NCBI RefSeq assembly: GCF_000231405.2
Contig: NZ_CP007032.1
Coordinates: forward strand, 496,001-560,000
DNA from: Desulfitobacterium metallireducens DSM 15288
Lineage (GTDB): Bacteria; Bacillota; Desulfitobacteriia; Desulfitobacteriales; Desulfitobacteriaceae
Reading direction: 5' to 3'
Length of the DNA: 64,000 bases
Shown: one piece after another, positions 26,801 to 35,492 of the stretch
How the letters are laid out: each line of letters opens with the position of its first letter
How positions within the stretch are numbered: the stretch's first letter is position 1
Notes under the pieces: generated by a model
The model's database searches: none
Told to the model about the DNA's origin: nothing
What the model saw: the letters and a program-made list of their open reading frames with translations, nothing else
Position numbers and translations under genes: made by a program

Positions 26801-26828
26801 TTATAAGTGGAATGAAAAATTTGCTGAT

Positions 26829-27599
26829 TTAGTTCGTAAACAAATAACTTGTCATCGATAAGGAACCCATGGTGCAGGTGTCATTGTAAATGGAAAGATG
26901 GTCACTTTCATCTGAAGCACCTAATACATAAAGCAAGGGATCAAAATGCTCCGAAGTAGGAACCGCTAATTCGGCAGATGATCCTGCTTTTTTATAATTT
27001 AAAATATCCTTATACTCCCTTTTCATAACTTTACTTTTGATGTAATTATCAAATTCTAGGGCCCAGTCATTGCCACTTTTCATTTCCCACTTGATTTTAG
27101 AAAGATTATGCACAACGTTACCGCTGCCCAAAATGAGTACTCCTTTTTCCCTAAGAGCTTTTATCTCTTTTCCTATTTCAAAATGATAGTCCGGATTTTT
27201 ATCCTGGTTTACACTCATTTGGAAAACAGGGATATCTGCCTTGGGATACATGACTTTTAGAATAGACCATGTGCCATGATCAATTCCCCAGCTATTATCG
27301 AGCTGAGTGCTTTGACTTATTAAATCTTTGGTAAAATGGGCGATATCTGGAGCTCCTTCAGGCTGAAAATCTACCTTATACAATTCTTGGGGAAAACCAT
27401 ACATGTCATAAATCGTTTTAGGATGAGGATCATCCATGATTCGGGTTCCCTCTGTGGACCAGTGAGCTGATATGGCTAGGATTGCTTTGGGTTTGGGGAT
27501 CTTGTCGGCAAGTTTAATCCAATTTTGTGTAAATGGATTGTCCTCAATCGCATTCATAGGAGAACCATGTCCGATAAATACTACAGGCATTTTGTTCAT
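26829..27599 (-). CDS. Extradiol ring-cleavage dioxygenase, DODA/YgiD family
   Basis: About 256 residues. Class III extradiol motifs: VVFIGHGSPMNAI (His near residue 10), AILAISAHWST (His near 47) and VLILGSGNVVHNLS (His near 168), which together bind the metal. The family includes 4,5-DOPA dioxygenase YgiD. In an anaerobe this may be a different activity or a stress function; the true substrate is unknown. Start set at ATG 27599, six bases after GAGGTG, rather than the upstream GTG that is part of that box. Confidence 0.85.
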   Translation of the reverse strand: MNKMPVVFIGHGSPMNAIEDNPFTQNWIKLADKIPKPKAILAISAHWSTEGTRIMDDPHPKTIYDMYGFPQELYKVDFQPEGAPDIAHFTKDLISQSTQLDNSWGIDHGTWSILKVMYPKADIPVFQMSVNQDKNPDYHFEIGKEIKALREKGVLILGSGNVVHNLSKIKWEMKSGNDWALEFDNYIKSKVMKREYKDILNYKKAGSSAELAVPTSEHFDPLLYVLGASDESDHLSIYNDTCTMGSLSMTSYLFTN

Positions 27600-27888
27600 A
27601 TATAACACCTCGTTAACTGGTTTTGAACATCAGTTTTATTTTATAATTACTTTATGTAAGTATAATACTATATGTAACTTAGATTCGTCAAGAAAATACT
27701 TGATAAATAATAAAATAGAAGGCGGCTCTCAGTTGAAACGTCAAATTTCAGCTTAGAACTGCTTTTTTTTATTGTATTTTTAAATTTTTGTGACAATACT
27801 TCGGCAAAGTTTTCTGGAAATTTATGAGAGAATATATTGATTGAGATTTACGAGCTAAAAAATATTCCATATGAAGGGGAGGAGTCAA

Positions 27889-30048
27889 TTGGGACATAAA
27901 CGATTTCTTAATATCATCGTGGCTTGCCTTGTTATTTTGCAATTCAGTGTTTATCCCAAGTCTGCGCTAGGGGCGGACCAAACGATTTCACCAGCGGCTT
28001 CCGTATCAGAGAAAGTACTCATTTCAGCAGATCAAGCTTTACAAATTGCGAAGAGTAACTTTCAAATTCCTCAAAAATATACTCAGTTATTTACCAATTT
28101 CAATGATTACAATGGACGTACATCCTATTCTCTGAATTGGAATTCGACTGAGCCGCCAGGTGGAAGTTTCAATGTTGAAGTCGATGCAAGCACTGGCAAA
28201 ATCCTCAGTATGAATAATTGGGATCAACCCGGACAACCCAGTTTTAAGATTCCGACTATTACATCGTCAGAGGCTGAAAAAATAGCCTTAGAGCTTGTTA
28301 CAAAATTAGCTGGAGACTATCTGCCAGACTTGAAATTAGTCAAGAATGAAGGGCAAGTCGTTACCTTAAATAACTACCAGCCTTTTATGTATAATTTTCG
28401 TTGGATGCGTGTTGTTAATGGTATTCCTTTCCCAGGAAATGAAATCAATGTAAGTGTTAGTGGAGAAGATGGGCAGGTCCAAAACTATTATTTTAATTGG
28501 AGTAAAGATTTAGCATTTCCTGATGCCTCAAAAGTTATTTCACTTGAAAAAGCGAATCAGGTTTTTACAGATACTTCGATGCTTGAATTGATGTATTACT
28601 TATCGCCAGCCATGGACATTAACAATCCAAAACCTCTACGCGTTTTACCGGTATATAGCTTATCAAGCCAGTACTTAAATGGGGCAATTGATGCTCTAAG
28701 TGGAAATCCCGTAACTTTGGATCCACAAGTAGGGATATATAAAGCGATGGGAGCAGCAATGGGCGATACCCCTACGGGTGTAAGCCAAGACACAAAAGTT
28801 AATGATCCGCAAGTCAGCAGAGATAAAGCCGTAGAAATTGTTAAAAAAATGATTGATATACCTAACGATCTAACTCTTCGCAATTCGAGCTTAAACCCAG
28901 ATTGGCAAAATCCGAATACACAAGTATGGCAATTAGATTGGAGACCAGAGCCTTTTGGCCCCGGAGATAATCGCTATTTGAATGCTCGGGTCAATGCGAA
29001 TACAGGGGATCTGATCAGTTTAAATCTGCCCAGTACCATCAATCCGAGTGATTCATCTGAACCCATAACTAGAGAAGAGGCTCAACAAGTCGCGGAAGAA
29101 TTCCTTAAACGGGCTCAACCTCAACATTTTACAGAGACCAAACTTCAAACACCTTACCCATATGGAGGAAAGATGCCTCCAAATCTTCAGTCTTTTAACT
29201 ATGTAAGGCAGGTTAATGGGATTCCAGTTTCAAACAATATGATGAATGTTGCCGTGGATACGGTTTCCAAACGTGTCATTCAATATAATATGAACTGGTC
29301 AAACGTTGAGTTTCCCGGTCTAGATAATTTGATCTCTCTCAATCAAGCGACAGAAATTTTTTTGAAAGAACGCCCCCTTACCCTGAGTTACACCCTAATC
29401 TATCAACAAATAGAACAAAAAGATGTACGTCTTGTATATCAACCCCAAATCAATTATAGCCCTTCAACAGCTCAAATGATTGATGCGAAGACAGGCGACC
29501 CTCTGGATTGGTCAGGTAAGCCAAAATCGCAATGGGTGGTCCCCCTTTATTTTAACGATATTCAGGGAAACTTTGCAGAGAAAGAAATTGGCTTAATGGG
29601 TCTTACCGGAGCTTTTGGTGAATATGGAGATCAATTTAACCCAAACAAAACGGCCACAGTACTTGAATTACTGAGAGCAATGGCCATAGCTGAGGGAAAT
29701 GGGCGAGATCGTGTTTTATCTGATGATGAAGTGTTAAAACTAGCAAAGGAACGCGGCTGGATGAAGGGAGATACGTATGTACTTCATGAACTGAATCGGG
29801 AATATCTATCGAAAGTTGTAATTCGCTTAATCGGGATGGAAAAAGCTGCTCAAGTCAAGGGAATTTACACGGTTCCCTTTGCCGATGTAGGTTCAATTTC
29901 AGGGGACTCAATGGGATATATTGCTTTAACCTGGGGATTGGGTCTTCTGAAAATTGACGATACCCATTTTGCGCCGCAAAAAGGAGTAACAAGAGCCGAA
30001 GCCGCTTATGCTTTAGTTCATGCGTATGATGTCTTGAATCGAAAGTGA
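27889..30048 (+). CDS. Secreted YcdB/PepSY-repeat protein with S-layer homology region
   Basis: About 719 residues. TTG 27889 follows GGGGAGGAG with proper spacing and gives a classic signal peptide ending near SALGA (about residue 27); the in-frame ATG 27871 would place the ribosome site inside the gene. The mature part has three or four YcdB/PepSY-like units, each with WDQPGQ or WSNVEFP-type strands and ALxIAxxNF helices, a fold seen in protease inhibitors and cell-wall proteins. The last 170 residues match S-layer homology repeats (FADVGSISGDSMGYIALTWG, then GVTRAEAAYAL), so the protein is likely held on secondary cell-wall polymer. Alone in its transcription unit. Confidence 0.82.
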   Translation: MGHKRFLNIIVACLVILQFSVYPKSALGADQTISPAASVSEKVLISADQALQIAKSNFQIPQKYTQLFTNFNDYNGRTSYSLNWNSTEPPGGSFNVEVDASTGKILSMNNWDQPGQPSFKIPTITSSEAEKIALELVTKLAGDYLPDLKLVKNEGQVVTLNNYQPFMYNFRWMRVVNGIPFPGNEINVSVSGEDGQVQNYYFNWSKDLAFPDASKVISLEKANQVFTDTSMLELMYYLSPAMDINNPKPLRVLPVYSLSSQYLNGAIDALSGNPVTLDPQVGIYKAMGAAMGDTPTGVSQDTKVNDPQVSRDKAVEIVKKMIDIPNDLTLRNSSLNPDWQNPNTQVWQLDWRPEPFGPGDNRYLNARVNANTGDLISLNLPSTINPSDSSEPITREEAQQVAEEFLKRAQPQHFTETKLQTPYPYGGKMPPNLQSFNYVRQVNGIPVSNNMMNVAVDTVSKRVIQYNMNWSNVEFPGLDNLISLNQATEIFLKERPLTLSYTLIYQQIEQKDVRLVYQPQINYSPSTAQMIDAKTGDPLDWSGKPKSQWVVPLYFNDIQGNFAEKEIGLMGLTGAFGEYGDQFNPNKTATVLELLRAMAIAEGNGRDRVLSDDEVLKLAKERGWMKGDTYVLHELNREYLSKVVIRLIGMEKAAQVKGIYTVPFADVGSISGDSMGYIALTWGLGLLKIDDTHFAPQKGVTRAEAAYALVHAYDVLNRK

Positions 30049-30065
30049 AAGTCAGTGTTTTAAAT

Positions 30066-30122
30066 CTATATAAATGGAACGGGGAATCTCAAGTTTAGAG
30101 ATTCCCCGTTCCATTTATATAG
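30066..30122. terminator. Long perfect inverted repeat (25-bp stem) after SLH gene
   Basis: A perfect 25-bp stem with a 7-base loop (AAGTTTA), from CTATATAAATGG to its mirror. The core GGGGAATCTC/GAGATTCCCC works as a terminator for the SLH gene, though no long T-tract follows. See findings. Confidence 0.7.
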
Positions 30123-30287
30123 CGAATTTTAAAATGTTCAGTCTTTTTGCAATTCAGACAAGAAAAAGTGCAAGTGAGGCACGTTTTCTTGCATCTTTAG
30201 CTTATTTTATGCTAAGAGTCGAATTTAATTATAATATAAAGTTGCTCTTAAATTTTATCTAAAATAATACAAAAGGAGATGGGAAAA

Positions 30288-32108
30288 ATGCATGCTCTCT
30301 ATTTAGTGATTGCAGCTGCGTGTGTTCTAATCATTGGGTACCGCCTTTATGGAACATTCTTAGCTACTAAAGTGCTCGCCATTAATCCGGCGATTCAAAC
30401 CCCGGCTCATAAGTATGAGGATGGTCACGACTTTGTGCCAACCAATCACTGGGTAACCTTTGGTCACCACTTCGCTGCAATTGCTGCAGCGGGACCGTTA
30501 GTTGGTCCAGTTTTAGCCGCTCAATTTGGTTATCTTCCAGGTGCACTCTGGATTCTTATTGGGGGAGTACTTGGAGGCGCTGTTCATGACATGGTTGTCC
30601 TCTTTGCTTCGATCCGTCATGATGGTCAATCTTTGGCGCAAATTGCTAAAAAAGAAATCGGACCTGTTACAGGTGTAGCAGCAAGTATTGCGGTCTTATT
30701 CGTTCTTTTGATTACTATGGCGGGTCTTTCAATTGTTATTGTTAATGCGTTGAAACATAATCCTTGGGGTACCTTTACAGTATCTATGACGATTCCAATT
30801 GCAATATTTATTGGAATTTATATGCGCTTTTTACGTCCTGGTAAATTAGCGGAAGCCTCTATTATCGGGGTTGGCTTGATTCTCCTTGCTGTTGCCCTCG
30901 GACCCCTTGTTCAGAATTCGGCATTGGCCCCCTATTTCAATTACAGTGATAAGGTTATCGAACTTGCACTGCCTATTTACGCTTTCTTTGCAGCAGCTTT
31001 GCCGGTTTGGTTCCTCCTTGCCCCTCGGGATTACTTGAGCTCCTATTTGAAGCTTGGGACCATCGGAGCACTTGCTTTGGGTATTATTTTCGTAAATCCT
31101 ATACTTCAAATGCCACCTGTAACCAAATTTGTTAACGGGGGTGGCCCGATTATTGCGGGTAAAGTTTGGCCTTTCGTTTTCATTACAATTGCGTGTGGTG
31201 CAATTTCTGGGTTCCATAGTTTGATTGCAGCAGGAACTACACCTAAAATGCTGGATAGTGAAAAAGATATTCAATTGGTTGGTTTCGGCGGCATGCTTAT
31301 CGAGTCGTTCGTCGCGATGATGGCTTTGATTGCAGCAACCGTTCTTCCCGTTGGAGACTATTTTGCGATCAATACCGCACCTCAAGTTTTTGCCACACTT
31401 GGAATGCAAGTGGATAAACTTCCTATGTTGTCTCAACTCATCGGACAAGATGTAGCGGGCCGTCCAGGTGGTGCAGTCTCCTTGGCTGTAGGTATGTCCT
31501 ATGTGTTTAGCAGTATTCCAGGTTTAACAGGTTTGATTGCTTACTGGTATCAATTTGCGATTATGTTCGAAGCTGTATTCATTCTTACAGCTGTCGATGC
31601 CGGTACTCGTTCTGCTCGTTATGTTGTCCAAGATATGATTGGTGTTGTTATTCCAAAGTTTAAGCAAATTAACTGGATGCCTGGAGCGCTTATCTCAGCT
31701 GCACTTGTATCCGTTACCTGGGGATATATGCTCTATGGAGGAGATATCTCAACCGTTTGGCCGTTGTTTGGAGTTTCGAATCAGCTACTCGCTTCGTTAG
31801 CTATGGTTGTGGGTACGACTCTAATCTTGAAAAACACGGGTCGCATTGCTTATGCATTGACTACTTTTATCCCGTTCGTTTTTCTCTTCATTACAACTCT
31901 CGACGCTTCTTATTTTAACCTAACTCATGTTTATATTCCGAAGGCTATGTGGACTAACGTCTTTATTTCGGTTTTACTCGCAGTTCTTTGCTTGCTCATC
32001 GTCTTTGACGCTGCACGCAAATGGATTACGATTATCAAGGATCAAAAAGGGATGAATGAAAGACGATTAGAACATGAAAAGGTAGTTCAAGAGCTTGCCG
32101 CAAAATAA
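30288..32108 (+). CDS. cstA: CstA-type peptide/pyruvate transporter
   Basis: 606 residues and about 15 membrane segments. Family marks: PTNHWVTFGHHFAAIAAAGP (about residues 47-66) and GVLGGAVHDMVVLFASIRHDG (in pieces), typical of carbon-starvation protein CstA, which imports peptides or pyruvate in enterobacteria and clostridia. ATG 30288 is used because AAAGGAG then has 8 bases of spacing; ATG 30279 touches the box. It is monocistronic, ended by a 40-base palindromic terminator. Substrate in this organism is not shown. Confidence 0.9.
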   Translation: MHALYLVIAAACVLIIGYRLYGTFLATKVLAINPAIQTPAHKYEDGHDFVPTNHWVTFGHHFAAIAAAGPLVGPVLAAQFGYLPGALWILIGGVLGGAVHDMVVLFASIRHDGQSLAQIAKKEIGPVTGVAASIAVLFVLLITMAGLSIVIVNALKHNPWGTFTVSMTIPIAIFIGIYMRFLRPGKLAEASIIGVGLILLAVALGPLVQNSALAPYFNYSDKVIELALPIYAFFAAALPVWFLLAPRDYLSSYLKLGTIGALALGIIFVNPILQMPPVTKFVNGGGPIIAGKVWPFVFITIACGAISGFHSLIAAGTTPKMLDSEKDIQLVGFGGMLIESFVAMMALIAATVLPVGDYFAINTAPQVFATLGMQVDKLPMLSQLIGQDVAGRPGGAVSLAVGMSYVFSSIPGLTGLIAYWYQFAIMFEAVFILTAVDAGTRSARYVVQDMIGVVIPKFKQINWMPGALISAALVSVTWGYMLYGGDISTVWPLFGVSNQLLASLAMVVGTTLILKNTGRIAYALTTFIPFVFLFITTLDASYFNLTHVYIPKAMWTNVFISVLLAVLCLLIVFDAARKWITIIKDQKGMNERRLEHEKVVQELAAK

Positions 32109-32141
32109 AAGTGGCCAAAAACTTTAGTGAAAATATTAGTA

Positions 32142-32181
32142 AAAAAGTGGGTGCCCCAGAATTCTGGGGCACCCACTTTTT
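32142..32181. terminator. Perfect 40-base palindromic terminator after cstA
   Basis: AAAAAGTGGGTGCCCCAGAA followed exactly by its reverse complement; A and T tracts at both ends would let it act in either direction. Confidence 0.85.
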
Positions 32182-32253
32182 AGGGTGCGCACAGAAACCA
32201 ATCAATTTATATCATCATATAGTGAGGTAAGCTTTGATTTAGGAGGGAAGGTC

Positions 32254-32802
32254 ATGTTTACCTTTAGCAACAGGCTCTTTTATCCAGTTCAGGTAGAACG
32301 GCAAGATCCTAAATTTGGACAAATCATGTTCGAACATTATGGAGGAAAGGATAGTGAATTTTCGGCAGTAACTCAATATCAAAATCACAGAGCAAATATG
32401 CCCAATCCTTATGTAAGTAAACTCTTAGGAATGATCGCTGCTGAGGAAATGAGCCACATGGAAATGATTTCTGTCGCGATCAAGAGGTTAGGTGGCCCTC
32501 CGCTCAGCTATGTAAATTCGCAAGGGACACCTTGGAATATCAATTATGTTGATCAGAGCCTTGATCCAATTGCCATGCTTCAAGCGGATGCTGAAGCTGA
32601 GATACGAGCACGAATTTTATATAATCAACATTTTACTATGACTCAGGACCCTGGCCTTAAGCAAATGATTAGCTTTTTGGGGAGCAGGGAAGATGTACAC
32701 AAACACCTTTTTCAAAGAGCCCAAGGTTTGATTGTACAGGGCGCAGGAGCTGAGCAGTTTAGACAACTGATTTTGGATTATAAAGCCAGCTTACAAATTT
32801 AA
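32254..32802 (+). CDS. cotJC: CotJC-like manganese catalase family spore-coat protein
   Basis: 182 residues, ferritin-like four-helix bundle of the manganese catalase family. Metal ligands are suggested by IMFEHYGGKDSE (about 25-36), AAEEMSHMEM (about 61-70) and ADAEAEIRARILY (about 110-122) plus a late EDVHKH. At this short length it matches CotJC of the spore coat rather than full catalase. The start ATG 32254 follows GGAGGGAAGG; the longer frame from 32185 begins inside the cstA terminator. Two tiny coat-peptide genes lie on the opposite strand downstream, strengthening a sporulation context. Confidence 0.82.
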   Translation: MFTFSNRLFYPVQVERQDPKFGQIMFEHYGGKDSEFSAVTQYQNHRANMPNPYVSKLLGMIAAEEMSHMEMISVAIKRLGGPPLSYVNSQGTPWNINYVDQSLDPIAMLQADAEAEIRARILYNQHFTMTQDPGLKQMISFLGSREDVHKHLFQRAQGLIVQGAGAEQFRQLILDYKASLQI

Positions 32803-32833
32803 TTCTCTATTTATCAAATATGAGTAAAATAAT

Positions 32834-32872
32834 AAGGTGCCTCAAAAAGAACTTCTTTTTGAGGCACCTTTG
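32834..32872. terminator. Bidirectional terminator between cotJC and small coat gene
   Basis: AAGGTGCCTCAAAAAG pairs perfectly with CTTTTTGAGGCACCTT around a 5-base loop. Confidence 0.85.
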
Positions 32873-32879
32873 CTGCTTA

Positions 32880-33020
32880 TTAGAAGATTACGCCAAGTGC
32901 AATAAGAATCAAAATTGCAATCGCAATTATTCCTACGCCTACGCCGCGACCTACAAAACCGCCACCGCAGCCGCATGCGCCATAGCCCATTCCGTATCCA
33001 CCAACGCCCATTCCGTACAT
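32880..33020 (-). CDS. YjcZ-like Gly-rich spore peptide (46 aa)
   Basis: 46 residues: a Gly/Tyr/Met-rich start (MYGMGVGGYGMGYGACG), then Cys-Gly repeats and one membrane helix GIIAIAILILIALGVIF. This is the layout of YjcZ-family sporulation peptides. GGAGG lies seven bases before ATG 33020. The location is likely the spore coat or membrane. It and the next minus-strand gene share the same architecture and may be duplicates. Confidence 0.8.
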   Translation of the reverse strand: MYGMGVGGYGMGYGACGCGGGFVGRGVGVGIIAIAILILIALGVIF

Positions 33021-33070
33021 TATTTCATCCTCCTTTTATCAATTTAAAAGATGATGCTAAAAGACATTAC

Positions 33071-33181
33071 TTAGAAGACGATACCCATTGCAATCAGTAG
33101 AAGAATGATTACGACTACGATAGCAATACCCGGTAAAAAGTTAGGACCACAACCTGCTACGCCAGCGCCTCCAAATGCCAT
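33071..33181 (-). CDS. YjcZ-like small spore membrane peptide (36 aa)
   Basis: 36 residues: MAFGGAGVAGCGPNFLPG followed by a membrane helix ending in IAMGIVF. AAGGAGG lies just upstream of ATG 33181. The C-terminus (IALGVIF / IAMGIVF) matches the neighbouring 46-residue peptide, so both belong to the YjcZ-like group. They are separated by 50 bases and probably co-transcribed. Confidence 0.75.
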   Translation of the reverse strand: MAFGGAGVAGCGPNFLPGIAIVVVIILLLIAMGIVF

Positions 33182-33230
33182 TTGAAATTCCTCCTTCTCT
33201 TAAGATAATACATCATACGCATACGCTACC

Positions 33231-34730
33231 TTATTTGCCACAATTTGGAAGAAAATAATTCTCTTGGAAGCGGAATTTTATATAAAAAGTTGTTCCGGTT
33301 GGTCCGGTTTGAACGTTTATTGTTGCATTATGTCTTTCAATAATACCGTAGCATACAGCCAGTCCCAGTCCGGTCCCGGTATCTTTCGTACTTAAGAAGG
33401 GTGTCCCTAATTTATTAAGGATTTCTGGTCTAATCCCGCAACCATGATCGTGGATAGCTAGAATGGCTTCTCCATCCTCGACATAAGTTCTTATAGATAA
33501 AATCCCATCAGATGTCATTGCTTCTAATCCATTACGCACAAGGTTCATGATGAGTTGTCTTATTTCTTTTACATTAAGCTTAAGGTTAGGGATGGGGTTT
33601 AAATTGAGTTGAATGATTTTATCATTGCTTGATGCATTGGTGACCATTAAAGGATACAGACGCTGTATGATTTCGTTAATGTTATTATCTTCTAATTCAG
33701 TCTCAATGGGTTTTGTTTTGGCAAGGGATAAGAATTCAGTGATAATTGCATTAGAATGGTCTAATTCACTGATCATCAGATCAAAATGACTTTTTGCTTG
33801 AGCAAATTCTGTTTTAGCACCTAGAAACTGTAAATAACCTCTAACAGTAGTGAGTGGATTACGAATTTCATGACCCAAGCCAGCGGCCATTACTCCAATC
33901 AGTTTGAGTCGATCTAACCGAGCCATTTCAGCTTTGAGCTGGGTTAAATCAGTGATGTCTATGCAGGTACATAATATTCCTGGCGAATTAGGTAACTGGA
34001 GGGATTGAACGGAAAAGAGACCGTTTCGAATTTCCCCGTTTTTAGTTTCAAATTCAGTTTCAAAATTTTTAATAGGAATGTTTTTTTCCGTTATGCCGTT
34101 ATTAAGTTCTGTAATCGTTTGATCTTCTGAAAATAGCTTAAAGAAATTGCAATTATGGCCAAGGATTTCCTCTCGCGAGTAACCGACTAACGTCTCAAAA
34201 CTTTTATTGACTTCAAGGAATGTTCCATCATTACTATTGAGTACATATAAGGGAATTTGGATCTCACTAAATACTTTAGTAAGAATTTCCTTGTATGCCC
34301 GCAAGGATTCCTCCGATTTTACCTGTTGTGAAGTTAAAGCGAGTATTATACTCTCAAAGTATTCATTTTTCTTTTGACCTTGTTCTTTCTCATTCTTAAT
34401 TTTATCTGATAAGGTCCCTAGGGCAAGGGCAACAAGGAATAGAAGCGCGTCAATCATAAAGACCTCAAAAAGGTTATTACGATGATGAGTATTATAGTCT
34501 AAAATAAACTCTTTAAGCTCCCAAGAACTAAAAATGAAAATTCCGATAGAAGCGAATAGAAAGCCACCTCTGAGCCCTAGATGGTAGCTAGCACCAATTA
34601 CAGGAATAAGGTAAAGGAGCCAGAAGAAGTCATGGTGGCGTATGCCCTCAGGAATATCAAGGAAGAGCGGAATCAAATAGAAGATGATCATAATTATGAC
34701 TAATTTCAAAGATAAAGTGTCACGTTTCAA
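33231..34730 (-). CDS. PAS-domain membrane histidine kinase (sporulation-kinase-like)
   Basis: 499 residues. About four N-terminal membrane helices (about 8-115), a PAS domain (about 160-275, YVLNSNDGTFLEVNKSFETL), a HisKA dimer helix with phospho-acceptor His in GHEIRNPLTTVRGYLQFL (about 287), and a HATPase domain with NLVRNGLEAM, DHGCGI and GTGLGLAVCYG. No receiver gene is adjacent, so it is an orphan kinase; the H-box form ExRNPLTxxRGYLQ is that of KinA/KinB-type kinases feeding Spo0A phosphorelays. It lies next to spore-coat genes, which fits. Confidence 0.88.
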   Translation of the reverse strand: MKRDTLSLKLVIIMIIFYLIPLFLDIPEGIRHHDFFWLLYLIPVIGASYHLGLRGGFLFASIGIFIFSSWELKEFILDYNTHHRNNLFEVFMIDALLFLVALALGTLSDKIKNEKEQGQKKNEYFESIILALTSQQVKSEESLRAYKEILTKVFSEIQIPLYVLNSNDGTFLEVNKSFETLVGYSREEILGHNCNFFKLFSEDQTITELNNGITEKNIPIKNFETEFETKNGEIRNGLFSVQSLQLPNSPGILCTCIDITDLTQLKAEMARLDRLKLIGVMAAGLGHEIRNPLTTVRGYLQFLGAKTEFAQAKSHFDLMISELDHSNAIITEFLSLAKTKPIETELEDNNINEIIQRLYPLMVTNASSNDKIIQLNLNPIPNLKLNVKEIRQLIMNLVRNGLEAMTSDGILSIRTYVEDGEAILAIHDHGCGIRPEILNKLGTPFLSTKDTGTGLGLAVCYGIIERHNATINVQTGPTGTTFYIKFRFQENYFLPNCGK

Positions 34731-34832
34731 AGTTATATCCCCATTTCCGAAAAAAATTCACCCTTCAAATTATAACTAGCATTTTAGATGAAAATTGTCG
34801 GAAAGAGTAAAGACTGGAAAATTTTTTAATAA

Positions 34833-35369
34833 TTATGTTTCAACCCAAAAGCCTTCTTCTTCAAGAGCTTTGCACGCTTTATCCATCACTTCGACTGACG
34901 GTGCTTCCAAGGTATGCAGGTGTAGACCAGAGGTAAGGGAAGAAAGCAAGGTAGCCTCTTTCTGCGTCATTTGGGAAAGAAAGTTTTTCACATCAAGGCG
35001 ACTTTTTAGGTTCAGCGGACGGAGAATTCTTCCGTAGACGGAATGTTCAATACCGACATCAAGCACTTGAACTCCGAAATCGACGAGCAGGGTCAATTCC
35101 CGCTCCGTATCCTGCGCAGAGTGTCGGCTAAAAATAACCCGTCGCACTCCATGAAGTAAAGAATCCTTAAAATAGATATAGCCCTGAGAGGTGGAAAGGA
35201 CAGGTTCTTCTTTAGCACGAAGCAGTGCCATATCCTGAACAATGACTTGTCGACTGACTTCGGTAATTTTGGCGAGTTGAGCGGCTTTAAGAGGTTCTGA
35301 GCTCTTTTTTAACAATTCAATTAAAAATTCGCGGCGTTCTTGACCGGATTTTTCTTTCTTTGCGGACAT
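34833..35369 (-). CDS. niaR: NiaR-type niacin-responsive repressor
   Basis: 178 residues: an N-terminal winged helix-turn-helix of the HTH_11 type (about 10-65, AAQLAKITEVSRQVIVQDMA) and a C-terminal 3H domain with conserved His near HGVRRVIFSRH, VGIEHSVYGRIL and LHLHTLEAP. NiaR/YrxA proteins repress NAD synthesis and niacin uptake genes when nicotinic acid is plentiful. It is divergent from nadB with 123 bases between the starts, so both are likely controlled from this interval. Confidence 0.88.
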   Translation of the reverse strand: MSAKKEKSGQERREFLIELLKKSSEPLKAAQLAKITEVSRQVIVQDMALLRAKEEPVLSTSQGYIYFKDSLLHGVRRVIFSRHSAQDTERELTLLVDFGVQVLDVGIEHSVYGRILRPLNLKSRLDVKNFLSQMTQKEATLLSSLTSGLHLHTLEAPSVEVMDKACKALEEEGFWVET

Positions 35370-35399
35370 TTAATCACCTACTTCAATACGATTCTACGG

Positions 35400-35470
35400 T
35401 CAGTAAGGAAAACTGTCAATATTGCTGTCTTGACACATGTAATGACATAGTGGTAAAACAGACGTATAAA
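35400..35470. promoter_or_regulatory. niaR-nadB divergent control region, candidate NiaR operator
   Basis: The interval holds TTGACA (35432-35437) within GTCTTGACACATGTAATGAC, a dyad-like arrangement of TGTC/GACA boxes suited to a dimeric repressor, and overlapping the -35 of nadB. The exact NiaR box was not tested. Confidence 0.45.
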
Positions 35471-35492
35471 AAGAGAGAGCTGGGTTAAAAAG

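Noticed and set aside
27719-27770. Terminator-like hairpin upstream of the SLH gene
   Set aside because: Only a weak match between AAGGCGGCTCTCAG and CTTAGAACTGCTT; no gene on the plus strand ends there.
30846-31448. Minus-strand open frame of 200 codons opposite cstA
   Set aside because: Rich in Cys, Asn, Arg and His as expected for the antisense of a membrane protein; no start signal.
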